A DNA stretch of 64,000 nucleotides from Phytophthora sp. 'mugwort' (lineage: Eukaryota; Oomycota; Peronosporomycetes; Peronosporales; Peronosporaceae), in contig JAUCEF010000005.1 in NCBI GenBank assembly GCA_033558025.1, forward strand, positions 2,728,001 through 2,792,000, written 5' to 3'. This document shows positions 50,801 to 63,927 of the stretch, one piece after another (within the stretch, counting starts at the first letter, position 1; each line of letters begins with the position of its first letter). The translations under genes were made by a program, and so were the position numbers. The notes below the pieces were generated by a model. It was not told where the DNA came from, did no database searches, and was given only the letters and a program-made list of their open reading frames with translations.

Positions 50801-53800
50801 TGAGCACTTGCAGACTTAATGTCTTCCATCATTTGAATTGACTCTTTCACTTCCACAAACTTGTGAAACAAATGCATGAGCGGCAAATGGGCAAGCGAGA
50901 GGATACGTGGCAGTCCTTGCCATTGATGCAACGCCAGTTCAGCAGTCTGAGACGCGAGAGTGTCGATAGCACTGCGCTTGTCAGCATCCAAAATCGAGAT
51001 GTACAACCGCTGTAGACGCGTCTGTGGACATCCAAGCTCTGTCGAGGACTGCATCGATGGTGATAACAACAACTGCTTAGCTGACGCCCAGTCTCCACGT
51101 TTCCACGCGCAGTCCAGCAGCAATTCTTGATTTTGTGTCGACTTAGCAAAGTCATTCATAAGCTGCCATTGACACAGCTGCTTGGCACACCCGACCCAGC
51201 GTTCCTCCCACAATCTCAACTCGAAAAGGTTGACATCTTCGACACTTACACGGCCGCTTTGGGCCTTGGAAAGTGCACGGAAATACTCCTCCTGTGCTTC
51301 GTGCACGCACCCAAGCGCTTCCAGAGTCAACGCTGTGCGTGTCTCTGGCTGCGCGATATTTTCAAGGCTTAATCCAATACGCAGATCGTCCTCACTCAAC
51401 TGTTTGTAGATCGCACTGAGGGCCTCAATCCATCGCAGTCTGCTCTCGACGCTCAAGTCCACTTTCTCCACCTGGAACTCGCAAAGTCTCGTAGCACAGC
51501 TCCAGACGTCATAAGCTGACGCAATGTGCAGCACAAGCTCCGGCGTCAGCACTGGTGCTCGTGGACTAGTGCTCACAATACCTTTCATCAACGTTTGAAC
51601 CACGTTCGTGCGACGAGGAATCGACTCACCGAGTGGAACGTTCAGGTCGCGCTTGTTGTATTTGGACGCTAGAATCTTGAGAAGTTGGCTGGCCAACTGC
51701 ACTTGATCTGTCTCCTTCAGCAGTGTCCACGTCGCAGTGAACAAGCCCACCCAGAGCTCCTTGGCTAGCTCCAAATCAATGTGCGCCAAGTCACGTAACG
51801 CTAACGTGAGCTCCGACGTCTTCACGTGGCCATAGGTTTCCAGAAATTCAGCATGGATTGGAGCTTTTGCCGGGCTTGTATTCCTCAAAGACGCTGCTGA
51901 AGTTGGTAACGTGGATACGGATGGAGCCGTGTTCGGGGAGATAGCTGTCATTAACGTTTCAATCGCAATCACAGGCCAGTATCGAGTACCACAAGCTTGC
52001 CAATCCTGACGTAACACAAGCTGGAGCCGTTCAACGGGTCCAGCCCCTGTGGCAGCAAAGAAGATTTGCAGGAACTTTTCACGCGTCGTTGGGTCAGGAG
52101 CAAGTAAACCAGCCATAAAGTGGGTCGTGAGGCTGGGGCTTTGAGGCGTAGGACTCAAATGGAGCTGAGGCGCCTGATGTTTTGGGTCACCTGATGGTGG
52201 CTCGCAAAGCTTCAGAACCAGGTGATAGTACTCCTCGTTTAGAGGAAGAGCAGAGATCTCGTTCAGCCGATCAAACGTCGCCATCTTGCTCAGCAACGTC
52301 ATCTTGTCTTTTGTAGTCAAAACCTGATGACGTACGTCTGTCGATGCCACCATTTTGGCTACAATTTTCGTGATTTGCAGCAGAAGCGGGATGTTGTAGG
52401 ACCCTTCCAAGCAGTGCACCAACAAATTCGTGTACAGACGACGATGCTCGCCACTTGTAAACGTGCATTTTGCCAACAGCGCATAGCACAAGACAAGCAG
52501 TTCAATCGGCCTCTTGCTACTGCCACCAACCAATCCACCACGCGCTGATACTTGGTTTGCCGTCCCTATCTTCTTTTTCATTGCGCTTCCTGTCTTGATA
52601 GTCGACGAGTCATTCCCTAGCGAATCATTGGCATTGTTCTTCTTCTTCGACGAAGATTTTTCTCCAGAAACCTCACGCTTCTTCAAGATATGCCGCACGA
52701 CATTATTCACCGCTAGATTCGATCGTCCCGCCTGCATTTGATTCCATTCATTCACAATTGCCAGTGACGGGGTCGCCATCACTCGGTTTCGTCCAAACGA
52801 ATCCACAACGGCTTGTCCACTTTCCACACCCATCGCAGTACCATGACTTCCTCCATGCTTCCCACCATGAGAACCTGCCGCTGACTGAATCAAATGTTCC
52901 CGCGTGAATCGCTGCGCTAATTTCAACAGTGCTGGAGCAAAATGGTCTACGAACTCGGGTGTGACCTCAGCCAGGCCGCTTAACAGCTTTAAAGTATACT
53001 CACCAGGGTAACTTGAAGGTGACACCACTACCCGTGGATGTTGCGAAAACAGCAAACGCATACGTGCTGCCTCGTGGTTGATCAACGGGTTGAGTCCACT
53101 TGGATCCTTTTGGTGTTTGCCTGAAGAGTGACCATGGCCCAGAGCAGCATTGCTACCTGTTCCTCCCTGCTTGTCAGTTTTAGCTCCAGTCGCATTCTGT
53201 GTTGCGTTCTTTCCCTTAGACTTTGACGCTAGAGCGCCCGATCCCCCAGACAAATTGACACCGCTTGTGCTAAGATCTTGCTGGAACATTGCCGCGTTCA
53301 CAAGACGTTCGTTAATAATCTCACGAAGCCATGGATAAAACTTGCACACAACCAAAGGTTGGGGAGCACGAGCCGGTGGATACAACTGCGCAAAACAAAT
53401 AAAAAAACAATAAAAAAGATAGTGAGAGAACTGGTCCATCCAGCTACAAATGCTTACAGCAAAACAAGAAAAAAGATGCAAACCAAACGTACCTCTGCCA
53501 TCCGGCGTAAAAACTTCGTCAGACTCGCTTGGATTTCATGGTTCTGGCGGTCGAAACACGGTTCAAGCAGCTTCATAATGCGCGGTGCGTACTGAATTAC
53601 ATAAGGCATTGGACGCTTGGACTTGGTGACGACCTCAGGAGTGATTAAGGAATTCAAGATACCCAGAACCGCGTCAAGAATCGCCAATGAAGACAAGGGC
53701 GCACCCTTCGGGACAACAAAGAACGGGGGCATCACTGTCGCTGGCATCGGAACTTGCTGGCCTGCTCCGCCCGCAGCAGCGTTCACACTTGCCTGCAACT

Positions 53801-56800
53801 GTTGCTGTTGCCGAATAACCGTCTCGGCGGTCACAGCGATGAGCTTGTCAAAGTAGGAAAAACGAATGGATGCAGACGGCCAGAGACGAAGTGCCTTATC
53901 GAACAGCTCGCCGCACGTTTTCGCCAATCGACTCGTCTCTTGCTTATCTGCAGACGCTAGAGCAAAACGGAAAGCGAAGTTGATCACCAGGTCCACCATG
54001 GCGCCACTCAGCTCGAAGTCGTCCTCGCTGTTCGCCGTCCGAGTCGTCTCTGAAGACGGAGAGGCCGAGATTTGTCCTAGCTGCTGAAAAAAAGGAATTG
54101 CTCCAGAAGTTGGCGTCTGCGTTGGAACTTGGATCTGCAACGACGTAGATCTGGTTCCACCAGGCTTTACACTCGCCTGAATATCAACAGCTTTTGCATC
54201 CGATGCATCGGCACCTTCACTTGCCAACACTTTTCGCTTCTTCGCAGCGAGTTCATCTGCTGAAGAGTTTTCCGAAGCTGCTGCGTTCATGGCGGATGGG
54301 TTTCGCTTCAACTCTCCACGTGGACTCGAAGAAGGAGCACCTCGTACCGCCAGTCGATCTTGACGCGTTTGTTCCCATGAAATGACCAAATCCACAATAT
54401 TCACTGCAAGCCTGCGATTATCTGGCGTACTACTCGGAGGAATCGCCAAGCGGTTCAACGAGTTCACCATGAGGGGGACAAACTGGCCGCGAAACGGATA
54501 AAACAGCGCTGGATGTCGAACAATCAAGAACCAGATATGCACAAGCTGCCCAAGTACATGACCCTCTTCGTACGCAATCTTCTTTGTCCACTTGATCGCC
54601 TTGATAAACTCATTAGACGGCAAACGACTTGGTAACGCAGGCAATAGGATGTCGAATGCCTTGCGTACGAGAAACCGCGCGTCCATCTCATGTGTCCGTA
54701 GTAAGGCAACATACACTTGCAGCACAATCTTGGGCGGCGTATCGTAGACAGAGATGAACCGACACACGTTCACGTATGCCCAAAGCTTGGACGTCAGGTC
54801 ATGGGCCTTCAAATGGTTCCACGCAAACTTGATCACTTCCTTCCGGTGCTCTGTTACATACTTGCTCATATGCTGAATGAGCAATGTTCCTAACTTGAGC
54901 AATTCAATGCGAAGACTTTGCATAGCCTCTGGTGGATACTCTTTGCTCGCCAAAATCTCCCGAAGCATCCACATGACAGTATCCAGGTCCATGACGTCGA
55001 TATTGTTTGTGTGTGGGTCCTCGAACGACGTTGTCAACACTGGCATGATCAACAGCTGAACAGCTAGAACCTTGAGCTCCTCGGACGCACCAGGCTCACG
55101 AAGCATCCGCAAGAACAATCGAATGAGGTTGCGTTTGTTGGAAGCACTGTACTTGGTTGCAACTTCCTCCCGATAGAACGTCTGCAAGAAGCTAAAGTCA
55201 AAGGGAGTTCGGTGCAAGAACACCGACATCATGTCCAGGAGCACCTGCATATCGTCTGGTTTGGCGCGGCTGTACGTCATCATACACTTGATCAGCAGTT
55301 TCGATTCGAGGTGGAACTTGATAGGCAGTCTGTCGTGGGTAACGAGTCGCTGAACGCGTGCTGACGAGCGCCAAATCTTCCGTAAACACTCGATTATCAC
55401 CGTCTGCGATGCCAACCACGTTGGATGGAGCTTGCTTATTGATCGAACAAGTCGTAATCCCTGATAATGAAGCTCCAGTGCCTCTTGCTGAGCCTTCGAG
55501 GTGAATGGTCCACCACCACTAGCAGTCGAGTTGCTGCCCACCACCAACGATGAAGCCAATCCTTGGCTCTGAGCACGGGCCATCTTTGCCTGGGCTTGAG
55601 CATTCGCACGGTGGACGTAGGTCGCTTGCGCTTGTTTCGCCTTCTCTTGCGCTTGCATCGGCTTTAATCCTTGCGCTTGCGCTGTCGCCAGTGCTTGGGC
55701 GTGAACCTTCTGAGCATTCACTTGAATTTGAGCTTGAAGCTGCTGTGCTTGCTGCTGTGTGACCAGCGAGTTCATGGCAGGATTCGGCAACGAGGCTTGC
55801 ATAGCTGCTGACGAAATGTGACTCTGGGCTTTGGCGATATAGTCTTTGCTGGCAAACTGCGCCTTCGCCTGGGCTTGAACCAGCGACAGCCCTTGCGCCT
55901 GCGCTGCTGCTAGAGTCTGCGCATGCAGCTTTTGCGCATTAGCCTGAATCTGGACTTGAGACTGCACTTTCAAAGCCTGCTGCGCGTTCACTTGGGCCTG
56001 AGCTTTGACGACATATGCCGCACGGGCTTGCACACCGCGAGTCTCCGCCGCAGACGCTGTCATTCCTTGAGCTTGTGCGTTCGCAACTGCCTGAGCCGCC
56101 GCTTTCTGAGCATTCAAGTGGATCTGAGCCTGCATCTTGGCATCACTTGGCACATCTGCACCGCTTTTCGCTTCCCCAAAGCCAGGAACATTGATCTTCT
56201 GAGCTGCGTTAAACGTTGCCTCCACCACTGACTCGGCGCCACCGTCACCAATAATGACTGCGTGAAGAGGAGCTGCTTCCGGTAACTTAATGAGCTGCTG
56301 GAAGAGCGACGAGTACTTGACTTCAACCAGATGCTCGCGCTTGAGAAAGAACGAGACGGTCATGGACGCGTAACGATTCAAGAAACGAGTCAGTGGAATC
56401 CGGTACGGCGAACTCATCTTGCCATAGCTTCCGTACTTGGACAATACAGCCTCGAGATCCACCACACAATTAATGAGTGGCTCCAAGAACGCATCATTCG
56501 GAGGTAGCAAGTGGAAAAGATCCACGATCGCTGCTGCTACCGCTGGCTCCTCACCTCGTTTCCAAATGCCTGCTTTAATGATTCGATCGGGATCACGCCA
56601 CTGTTTCAGGTGTTCTAGTAACTTCTCCCCGAGGGTCACATTAAAGCAACTACTGAGTAGCGTCAACAAACGAGCGAGTCCTTCAAGTAGTGGCAGGTTA
56701 AGCTTCCGGTAGTCGGCCAGGTTAAGAAGAACTGGTCGTAAACACTGCTGCAGAAGCTCCTTCGGGAGAAACACATCCTTGTTTTGCTTGTTCAGCTGGA

Positions 56801-59800
56801 TCACGTCTGTGAGCGCATCCTGCGCTACCTGCACCAGCTCCGGGGGCTGACCCGTCAGATATCGGAAAAACACACCCACGAAGCGATTACGGTACTCTGG
56901 GTGCTGATTCAGCTCGTTGGGTGATGCAAGAAAAGCTGCACGAAGGAGCTTGGCAGCTGCAATGCGCAGTTCACAAGCTTGTGACAGTCCAAACGGATAC
57001 TCCTGAGCCGACACCCCCGAACCTGGGATCGTTGGCGGTGCACTTCCAGCATTACTAGGACTCTCAGCCCCAATCATCGTTATTCCGTCGCGCTGCGAGT
57101 CCTCAGAGATAAGTCGCCAAACTTCTTGAAGGAAAACCATGATCTCTTTCGTCAACGAGAAAATTGGGGGCTCCAGCGATAGCGCGTGTGCCATAGCATC
57201 CACATAGCCTGCCCTAGTGCTGCTGGGCAGCGTGCGGAGATTACACCCAGTGATCTGCTTGCTAATCAACTGGTTGTACGGGTACAGCAACGCTGACGCC
57301 GTCGTCTCCTGCAGTGACGCGACTGTGTTAATGCATTTTTTCGCATACTGTCGTGTTGGCGCCTTCGGACTTAGAAACTCCACAACAAGCATCTGGAACA
57401 CCTCTGTATCCTGGAAGGCAACACACGACAAAAAGTCTTTTTTCTTGGAATCATCGGCACCAAGCTGGTCCGCGTACGAGCGAACTTTCCAAGCTGTCTT
57501 CACCACATTTACTAGCGCTTCACCGGTCTCAGCACTTACAGTCGCACTCACTTCTGGCGGGTGATCCGATAAGACGAAGAATAACGCCTTTATGATGGTG
57601 AGCTCATTTTCGTGACACCACTGAGGCTCCAACAGATCCACAAGCAGCTGGAGTCCAATTGCCCCGCCGAGTTTCTGACGCCAGCTCCCTTTGTCATAGC
57701 AGCCGTGCGCAAACACTTCACATATGCAGTTAAACAATGCACCTCCGCGTTCCACAGCTAACTGCGGCGAGTCGAATCGAGCGATGGCTGTCTTAACGAT
57801 GAACGTGACAACCTCTTTCGCAGCATCGACGACACGTTGATCAGACGAGCTCAATGCAACCGCGACTGCTTGCATATACGAATAGAAATCGTTCGTCACG
57901 TCTGCTTCCGTCATTTTTGAAGGACCATACGTCGCTTGGCGCAATGTTTCAATCCGTTTTGTTGTCGCCAAATGTCGGCCAGGTGATAATCCTCTTGTCG
58001 CTGCATACAGTGTTGACGCATGCAGCGACGACAGCACTGCAAAGTCTGGCTGTTCTCGTGAACAATTGGCTAACGCTAGCACTGTTAAGTGTCCCGCGAT
58101 ATACTCCAGCACTTTTCTCGCCTCTGTACTTACGTCAATGTCCACTACCGTCTCGAACAAGACGTGCAGAAGTTGCGAACGTGTAGCTCGCAAAGCCTCC
58201 TGCGACATTACCCTGCGCATTGGCTCTACATGCTGCGCAGCGAAGTCGCTTGAGTCCGTTTCAACCGTCTCATGGTCAGCATTCGCGTAGTAATTGACAT
58301 TGAGAGACACTACAGCCGCGCGAGAAACAAACATAAATGCACAACGTTTGTGCTGCAGAATAGATCCACGGATTTTCCCCATCGTCTCCGTCTCCAATAC
58401 AAGTGTCTTGTCATCTTTTTCAAGCAAGAAAGGGGGTCTTGCCAGACTTTCGCCTTCCTCAAACTCGTCGACATCCGCAAGCCGCGAGTCAGCCTTCCCA
58501 ATGTTATTGCGCTCCGCCGACGTCTTTCGCAAATATGTACGCAGTACTTTAGTGGCCCGCGCGACCAGCACATCCATCTTCATAGGAAATCTGCCGCCCG
58601 GAGTGAGTGCAACCCCATCACCTTTCATATCAATATCCATACTATCTCCCTCTTCACCCCACTGAAACGTGAACGTGAGTCCTGTGAACGAGTGGTCACG
58701 ATAGTCAAGGTTCAGTGGATCCATGAGATACTGACGGTTCCGTCCACCGATTTTACCCAAAATTCGCATAGCTAATTCACCGTACGGATACGGTGGCGGA
58801 ATGAGGTGCGTATTCAAAGCCTCGATTATCTCCGTAAGCAGTCGGTCCTGGGAAGTCATGATCGGATACAGAAAGTCGGGGTTCAGATTGTCCACCCAGA
58901 ACTCAAGTGTTCGCAGACCCAAGTACGCGAGTTCACCGCGCGATAGTATCGCCCGCACCACTGACTTCATTAACGACGGGAGGTACTGCAGCAGCGAGCT
59001 CAGTCTGGCAGGAATCGTTAGACACAGCTCTAACAGAACTTCTTGCATTGCAGGCTTGCCGATATGTTTCTGTAGTCGCATTAGAGCTGACAGTACGCCC
59101 GGCAGCAACGGGAAGACCTCCTTGTAGAAGTTTTCATACTTTCCACCAGAAATGGACCGGAATAGTGCGCGCAGCAAAAGCAAGTAATTGTCTGGGTGCT
59201 TCGTAAACGTCGCTTGCTTCAAACACGACTCGATAATCGTACGCAAATGTGGGAATAGCGCCGACTCGTTCGATTTAAACAATGTGACTGAACCGAACAC
59301 AATCTTGAATAACCGAAGCACGATAGAAGCACGGTGCACTTGCGGTACAGGACGCATCTTCTCAAATTGCAAGTTCTCAATAACCATCACCTTGTCCACA
59401 CGTTTAGTATCAGGCAGGTCACCTTCCGCTTCAACACTGAGATCCTTCATCTGTGTGATTAGAAACTTAAGCAGGATCTCAGCAAACCAGCAACTCACAT
59501 TCGAGTTAGCCAAGAAATGCTGCGGGATCGTCAGGATCGCGTGGTCTTGAAGGATACACTCATAAAGAAGCTCGATATTTGAGATAAAAAGATCCCGGAA
59601 ATCTGCTGCCTCCAAGACGGTGAACGCTCCCGCAAAGTGATCCAGCATTTGTTTTTCCTCGGACAACGTGTTCTCCGATAACGTGTACAAAATAAAGCAA
59701 CGCAGTCCGTTTCGAAGCACCTTCGCGATAAGAAGACGCTCGTCATCCGTCAAGGGATACACATGCTCCGTCCCAGCTGCCCGACCGGATACGCTTCCAA

Positions 59801-61733
59801 CCACGTCCATAGAACGCACGTTCATCGCCGTGTGAATCCCCTGTGAGCTCGTAGCTATGCCACTTCCATCTGCCGTGTTGGCGTCGACTGTGGACAGATC
59901 CTTTGCCTGCGGATTCCGATAATTAGCGGTACACCAAATTACAGCTCGGATGCCCAGGATCATCGTGCGCAACAGCGACTTAATGTCACGAATGCTCGGT
60001 TCCTCCTCTGAGATCGAATCCGCAGGCCGCTGAACTCGCATATGCGGCAACAGTAGCGCCTCCAGCTTCTTCTCGTATTGTGTTTTTGGCACAACTTCTT
60101 TCGGTAGCAGACTGGATTGCTTGATTTTATCCATAGCGCCGCCTTCTAATAAATCACTGCGATCTCCGCTCGACTTGTTGCGTAATGTGGTGGCGAGAGC
60201 CATCGGCAGATTCGCTAACGTCGTGCCGAACTTCCCAGAAATAATCAACAAAATGCGTGACAAAATATTGCGGCCTTTCCAGGCGTCAGCGTCTTCATTC
60301 TTGGCACTAATATCGACGAGATTGAGTAGCAACCGAATGCTAGTCGTCTGTATCGAGATTGGCAGCGTCGGGTCGTGGATTCGCTTGCCGTAAAAATCCA
60401 CAATAGTGCTCACCTGCGCCAGCGTCAGCATGTCTCGAACATGATGAATCATATCTGCTAGTGTGGAGTACGCCAGTGGTCGAATCTGATAAAAGCTGCA
60501 ACGTCCTTTGCCGACAAGCACGTCATCATTCATGAGCAGCTCTAGCTGGGGATAAAATCCGCGTCGAAAATCCGTGGAAATAATATGCCTCGCGGCTACA
60601 AAAATGTCCTTCCGCAGCACGAAGGCATCTTTCGGACAGGCAACTAGCAATTTCACGGTGCTCTCACAGATTGCGTCTTGGAATGGACGCATTAGGTTGG
60701 CACATCCACGTAGCAAGTACGTCACAAAAGACAACGTTTTCACTTGGCAATCCAAAAAATCCAAATAACGCGACGGATGTGTAGTAGCAGCCGCGTCAGG
60801 CGCACGCAACGCCAGTGCCGACATCATCAATGGCACTAGCACTGGGATATAGCTCTCGATATAACTCGGATAGCACTGGAAGAGCAGCATAATGATCAGT
60901 GGCAGCTCCGAGATCGTCTTGAAAGATTCCAAATTGCTGCAGATAGGCTCTTCCGTCGCTGCATCGTTGTTAGAGGCAGCAGCAGCAGAACTGGCAGCAG
61001 TAGTTTCCGCCGATGTTGCTGTAGAAGTTGCAGCAGTTGATGTTGCTGCTGTGCTAGCCTCGCCAGCACTGCCACTTGCCGTCGCCTGGGGTGTTATTGC
61101 CCCACCACCTAGTGTAGATCCCGTCGTAACAGCACTTACCGCTTCCGAACCAACCGTAGCAGCTTCCTTCGCGCCTTCTACATTAGTAACAGATGACGAC
61201 GCTGCAGTTTTTGCAGCAGTAGGCGTTGTCGCCGCTGACATGGAGCTGTTGGACTTGTGCGACTCGGGTGGGCCGCTAAACTGCTTCTTCATGGTTGTCT
61301 GCAAGGTCTTGTACATGAACTGGACGAGCTCCAGAAACGGCTGCACCTCGTTACGCAGGCCCGGGCGGTAGTTGCGGTGCAGGTCGAACAGCGTCTTAAG
61401 CGCGATGAGCGCGTTGTCCTCGTTGTCCTTCTGCAGGACCTCCATGAGCAGATGCAATAGTTGTGTTACGTACGGCCGCAGCGCCTCGTTACTCGGTAGT
61501 CGGTTCAAGATCTGCAGCAGCACCTTCCGGCATCGATTCTGCGTCGTGGCGCGCATCTGCGGCGGCAGCTTGGAGTGCAGTAGCCCCTTCCAGACGGGAA
61601 AGAGCGCCTCGAGAATGCGGCTCAGCTGCGGCGTGTGCAGGATCTCGGCACGACGATACAAGTCCACCAGCTCCTTGAGCACGGCGTCCGCGTCGCCGTC
61701 CACCATCTTCTGGCGCACCACCTCCACGTTCAT
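47857..61733 (-). CDS. Tra1/TRRAP-like PIKK-family pseudokinase, 4589 aa
   Basis: Two long exons (53493-61733 and 47857-53385), joined by a 107-bp intron, encode 4589 residues; the frame start at 61763 is GTG, so the ATG at 61733 is used. N-terminal sequence (ELVDLYRRAEILHTPQLSRI, DNEDNALIALKTLFDLHRNY) and the whole HEAT/TPR solenoid, FAT, kinase-like and FATC layout match Tra1/TRRAP. The catalytic-loop and DFG residues are missing around LSSFLSYALFVGDRAPHRVL, so it is a pseudokinase, and it ends in an aromatic FATC tail (YPTWYPWL). Tra1 recruits SAGA and NuA4 acetyltransferases to activators. It is about 700-800 residues longer than the human and yeast proteins. Low-complexity inserts lie at about residues 160-260 (Ser/Thr/Ala) and 1865-2070 (AQAQG-rich). 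Confidence 0.93.
55520..56140 (-). repeat. AQAQG/NAQK low-complexity repeat inside Tra1
   Basis: Protein residues about 1865-2070. Three or four related blocks of roughly 45-60 residues combine NAQKxHAQxLAxAQAQGL with xQAQxKAxxAxxxYxxKAQA. The DNA is repeated GCGCAAGCC/CAGGCT-type sequence. No counterpart exists in known Tra1 proteins as far as I recall. Confidence 0.7.
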
Positions 61734-61956
61734 CGTCGTCCCTTGGGCGAGCGTCGCCTTCACCGCCGATCGGGATTTTCGTAAAAGGGTTTTGTGCGGT
61801 GATGTGAATCGCGGATTGGCTGATATCTTGCTTTTTACTTCAATTCGAGCGAATCAAACCATTTTTCACAAAAATGTATAAAAATTGCACTTTCCACCAA
61901 TTATCTGTTTTTAGTTTAGCATACGGATTCGACATGGTACATAGAGCTCATGCCCT

Positions 61957-63357
61957 TTAGTACGGTACATAATGGACCTTGCCACTTGCTAATGCGCCGC
62001 AGAGCGAGAATTGGTTCGTCGTGGACTCATTGTAGGCTGCGCGAGGATCCACACCGGAAAACTGCTGCCACGCCTCCATGGATCGTTTACTGCCCAACGC
62101 GTAGGCCTCAGATTGCTCCGGGTGGCCGTCCTGGACCGACACGGGTAGTCCTAACAGCCGTCGAATGCGCCGATTAGCCTCGTCCGTCCTGCGCTGCCGA
62201 CGCTTGTCCGTATCATCGTCGATGGCACCAGAAGACATGGGCAGCGGAGGTTCTTGCCACTCGTACCGAGCGAACAGCACGTCTTCGTTGGGCGCGTAGA
62301 AGTCGTAGCCACGAGTCCAGAAGCGCGTGGCTCGCGCATACTCGTGTCCGACTGCGATCAACGGCGCATGCGGGTCCGAGCGTACGTCGAAGAGCGCGCG
62401 AATCGGTCCGAAGTGGAACACTTCCGAGTATTGGGTTTGCAATACTGGCGAAAAGCGCGCAGCTCCTTGGCGCGGCACTAGCTCAGGCGCATTGAACTCT
62501 ACCACTGCGTCTTTCGACTTGGAATGAATGCGTGCCGAGCACTGCACGAGCATCGTCGAATTTGTCAGCCCACGCAGCTCAATGGACTTGGGTGCGACGC
62601 TTAGGATGGCCATGTCGTTACCCACGCTATACCATTGCTTGAGCAGACGGAGGTCCCAGTTCTCCGTGAACACCACGACCGACGGGTCCACAGAGAGATA
62701 AAAGTCGTTCGCGAACTTGCGCTCCACCATCCCTTCAGCCACGTATCGGGCGACCGTCGCTCCAATTGCCCCCGATGCATCCCTTCTCTGAGCTCGAAGC
62801 TGTCCGGATCGCAGTAGTTGCTTGCAGTCCTTGGGCTTCAGCTCGCAGAACCGCTGCACACACGTCTGCTGCTGGGTCAGATACAGCTCCTCAAACACGC
62901 GGAAATGGATCCGCGACACCAGGAACGACGATGCATGTGCGTCAATGAGCACCTGGGCGCAGGATTCACTGTCTCGGAAGTGAGTAAGCACCATGACAAT
63001 CTGCTTCTCGTCGCGGAAGCCGCGCGTCTCTCGTTGCTCTTCAATGATGCGCTGGTGCTCGTCGGCCAGCTGCTGCTCATGCTTCAGACGTAGCTGCAGC
63101 TCCGCCTTGGGCGATAGTGTCTGGTGCAGCGAGCGTCGCGGAGACGCCACAGCCACCGGCGTCGCGGAAGACGGCAGCTGCATGAAGAGGCGCCAAGTCA
63201 TGATTATGCATAGGCACAGTGCGGTCAGCACCACGCCTGCAATCGCACGCCGCCGTCGGAACAACAAAGCTTCCTTGGCGGCCAGGGAGGCGACATCTCG
63301 GCGACGGGGACGCGACTGCGGGAGCCCCAGCGCCAACATAGGTGTCTGGAAAGCCAT
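61957..63357 (-). CDS. GlcNAc-transferase-like type II membrane glycosyltransferase
   Basis: 466 residues in one exon. A basic N-terminus (RPRRRD, FRRRRA) precedes a single membrane anchor at about residues 38-58 (AIAGVVLTALCLCIIMTW), giving a type II Golgi topology. A short coiled coil (95-115) follows, then the catalytic domain: QIVMVLTHFRDSESCAQVLI, ARYVAEGMVERKFANDFYLS, VDPSVVVFTENWD and GYDFYAPNEDVLFARYEW. This order resembles the GlcNAc (Skp1-GnT-like) glycosyltransferase family, where the VDPS or DSH-type motif replaces DxD. The Asp usually needed for metal binding is present as VDPS but its partner is uncertain. Substrate unknown. Confidence 0.68.
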   Translation of the reverse strand: MAFQTPMLALGLPQSRPRRRDVASLAAKEALLFRRRRAIAGVVLTALCLCIIMTWRLFMQLPSSATPVAVASPRRSLHQTLSPKAELQLRLKHEQQLADEHQRIIEEQRETRGFRDEKQIVMVLTHFRDSESCAQVLIDAHASSFLVSRIHFRVFEELYLTQQQTCVQRFCELKPKDCKQLLRSGQLRAQRRDASGAIGATVARYVAEGMVERKFANDFYLSVDPSVVVFTENWDLRLLKQWYSVGNDMAILSVAPKSIELRGLTNSTMLVQCSARIHSKSKDAVVEFNAPELVPRQGAARFSPVLQTQYSEVFHFGPIRALFDVRSDPHAPLIAVGHEYARATRFWTRGYDFYAPNEDVLFARYEWQEPPLPMSSGAIDDDTDKRRQRRTDEANRRIRRLLGLPVSVQDGHPEQSEAYALGSKRSMEAWQQFSGVDPRAAYNESTTNQFSLCGALASGKVHYVPY

Positions 63358-63823
63358 TAGCTTCCTCGTCGTGTCGGCAGTTTATCTTTGCGAAGTTATT
63401 CATGACATTTGATAGTTTCCGTGCATGATTGCGCCTACTTTATTGCGCCTATTCTAATTCTAAACAACTATCAAATAGGCCCTAGAACCATTATTGCCCG
63501 GCCTATCACACTCGACAGGATCGAAGCCTACAGACAAAAGTTAGGTACATGTACAGTGTGCTGTACCTCCACACGGCACGTCAATTAGGATTACATGATG
63601 AATAAAAGCAAACTTTTGCTGGCCTCACCGTTTTAAAATGCTAGGCGATGCGAGCAGGGAGAGCCTTGCGGTGCGCGGTACTGATAAAAGCAGAAAAATA
63701 TATATTGCTTGGCCTTCATGTGTTGCGATGCAAGGATAGCATGGCGTCGATCGAGCAATTTCATGTAGCGAATTGCAGCGGTGCCGCTTTGCCCTCTGGC
63801 TAAAAAAATATTGGCTGTTAAAG
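63358..63823. other. Intergenic, no gene seen
   Basis: Between the glycosyltransferase start and the last exon. Contains TACATGTA at 63546. A 77-residue minus-strand frame (63625-63858) overlaps the next exon in another frame and has no support. Confidence 0.6.
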
Positions 63824-63927
63824 CTACTGCGCCGTGAACGCGTACGCGCCGCCGGCAAGAATCACCAGGAGTACCACCGCCGCGATGATCATCATAGGAT
63901 TTGAGTCGGACTGATTATCCTTGAACG
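63824..63927 (-). CDS. Terminal exon of a tail-anchored membrane protein (rest outside window)
   Basis: A consensus acceptor (cgtgcag) at 63928-63930 opens a phase-2 exon reading FKDNQSDSNPMMIIAAVVLL then VILAGGAYAFTAQ and stop at 63824-63826. It is a hydrophilic stretch followed by one membrane helix ending three residues before the C-terminus, as in tail-anchored proteins such as SNAREs. The family cannot be judged from 34 residues. Upstream coding sequence is beyond the right edge or in an earlier exon not recognised. Confidence 0.5.

Noticed and set aside
60892..61371. 159-residue plus-strand open frame, Val/Ala-rich
   Set aside because: It is exactly antisense to the Ser/Thr/Ala-rich insert of Tra1; low-complexity codons leave the opposite strand open.
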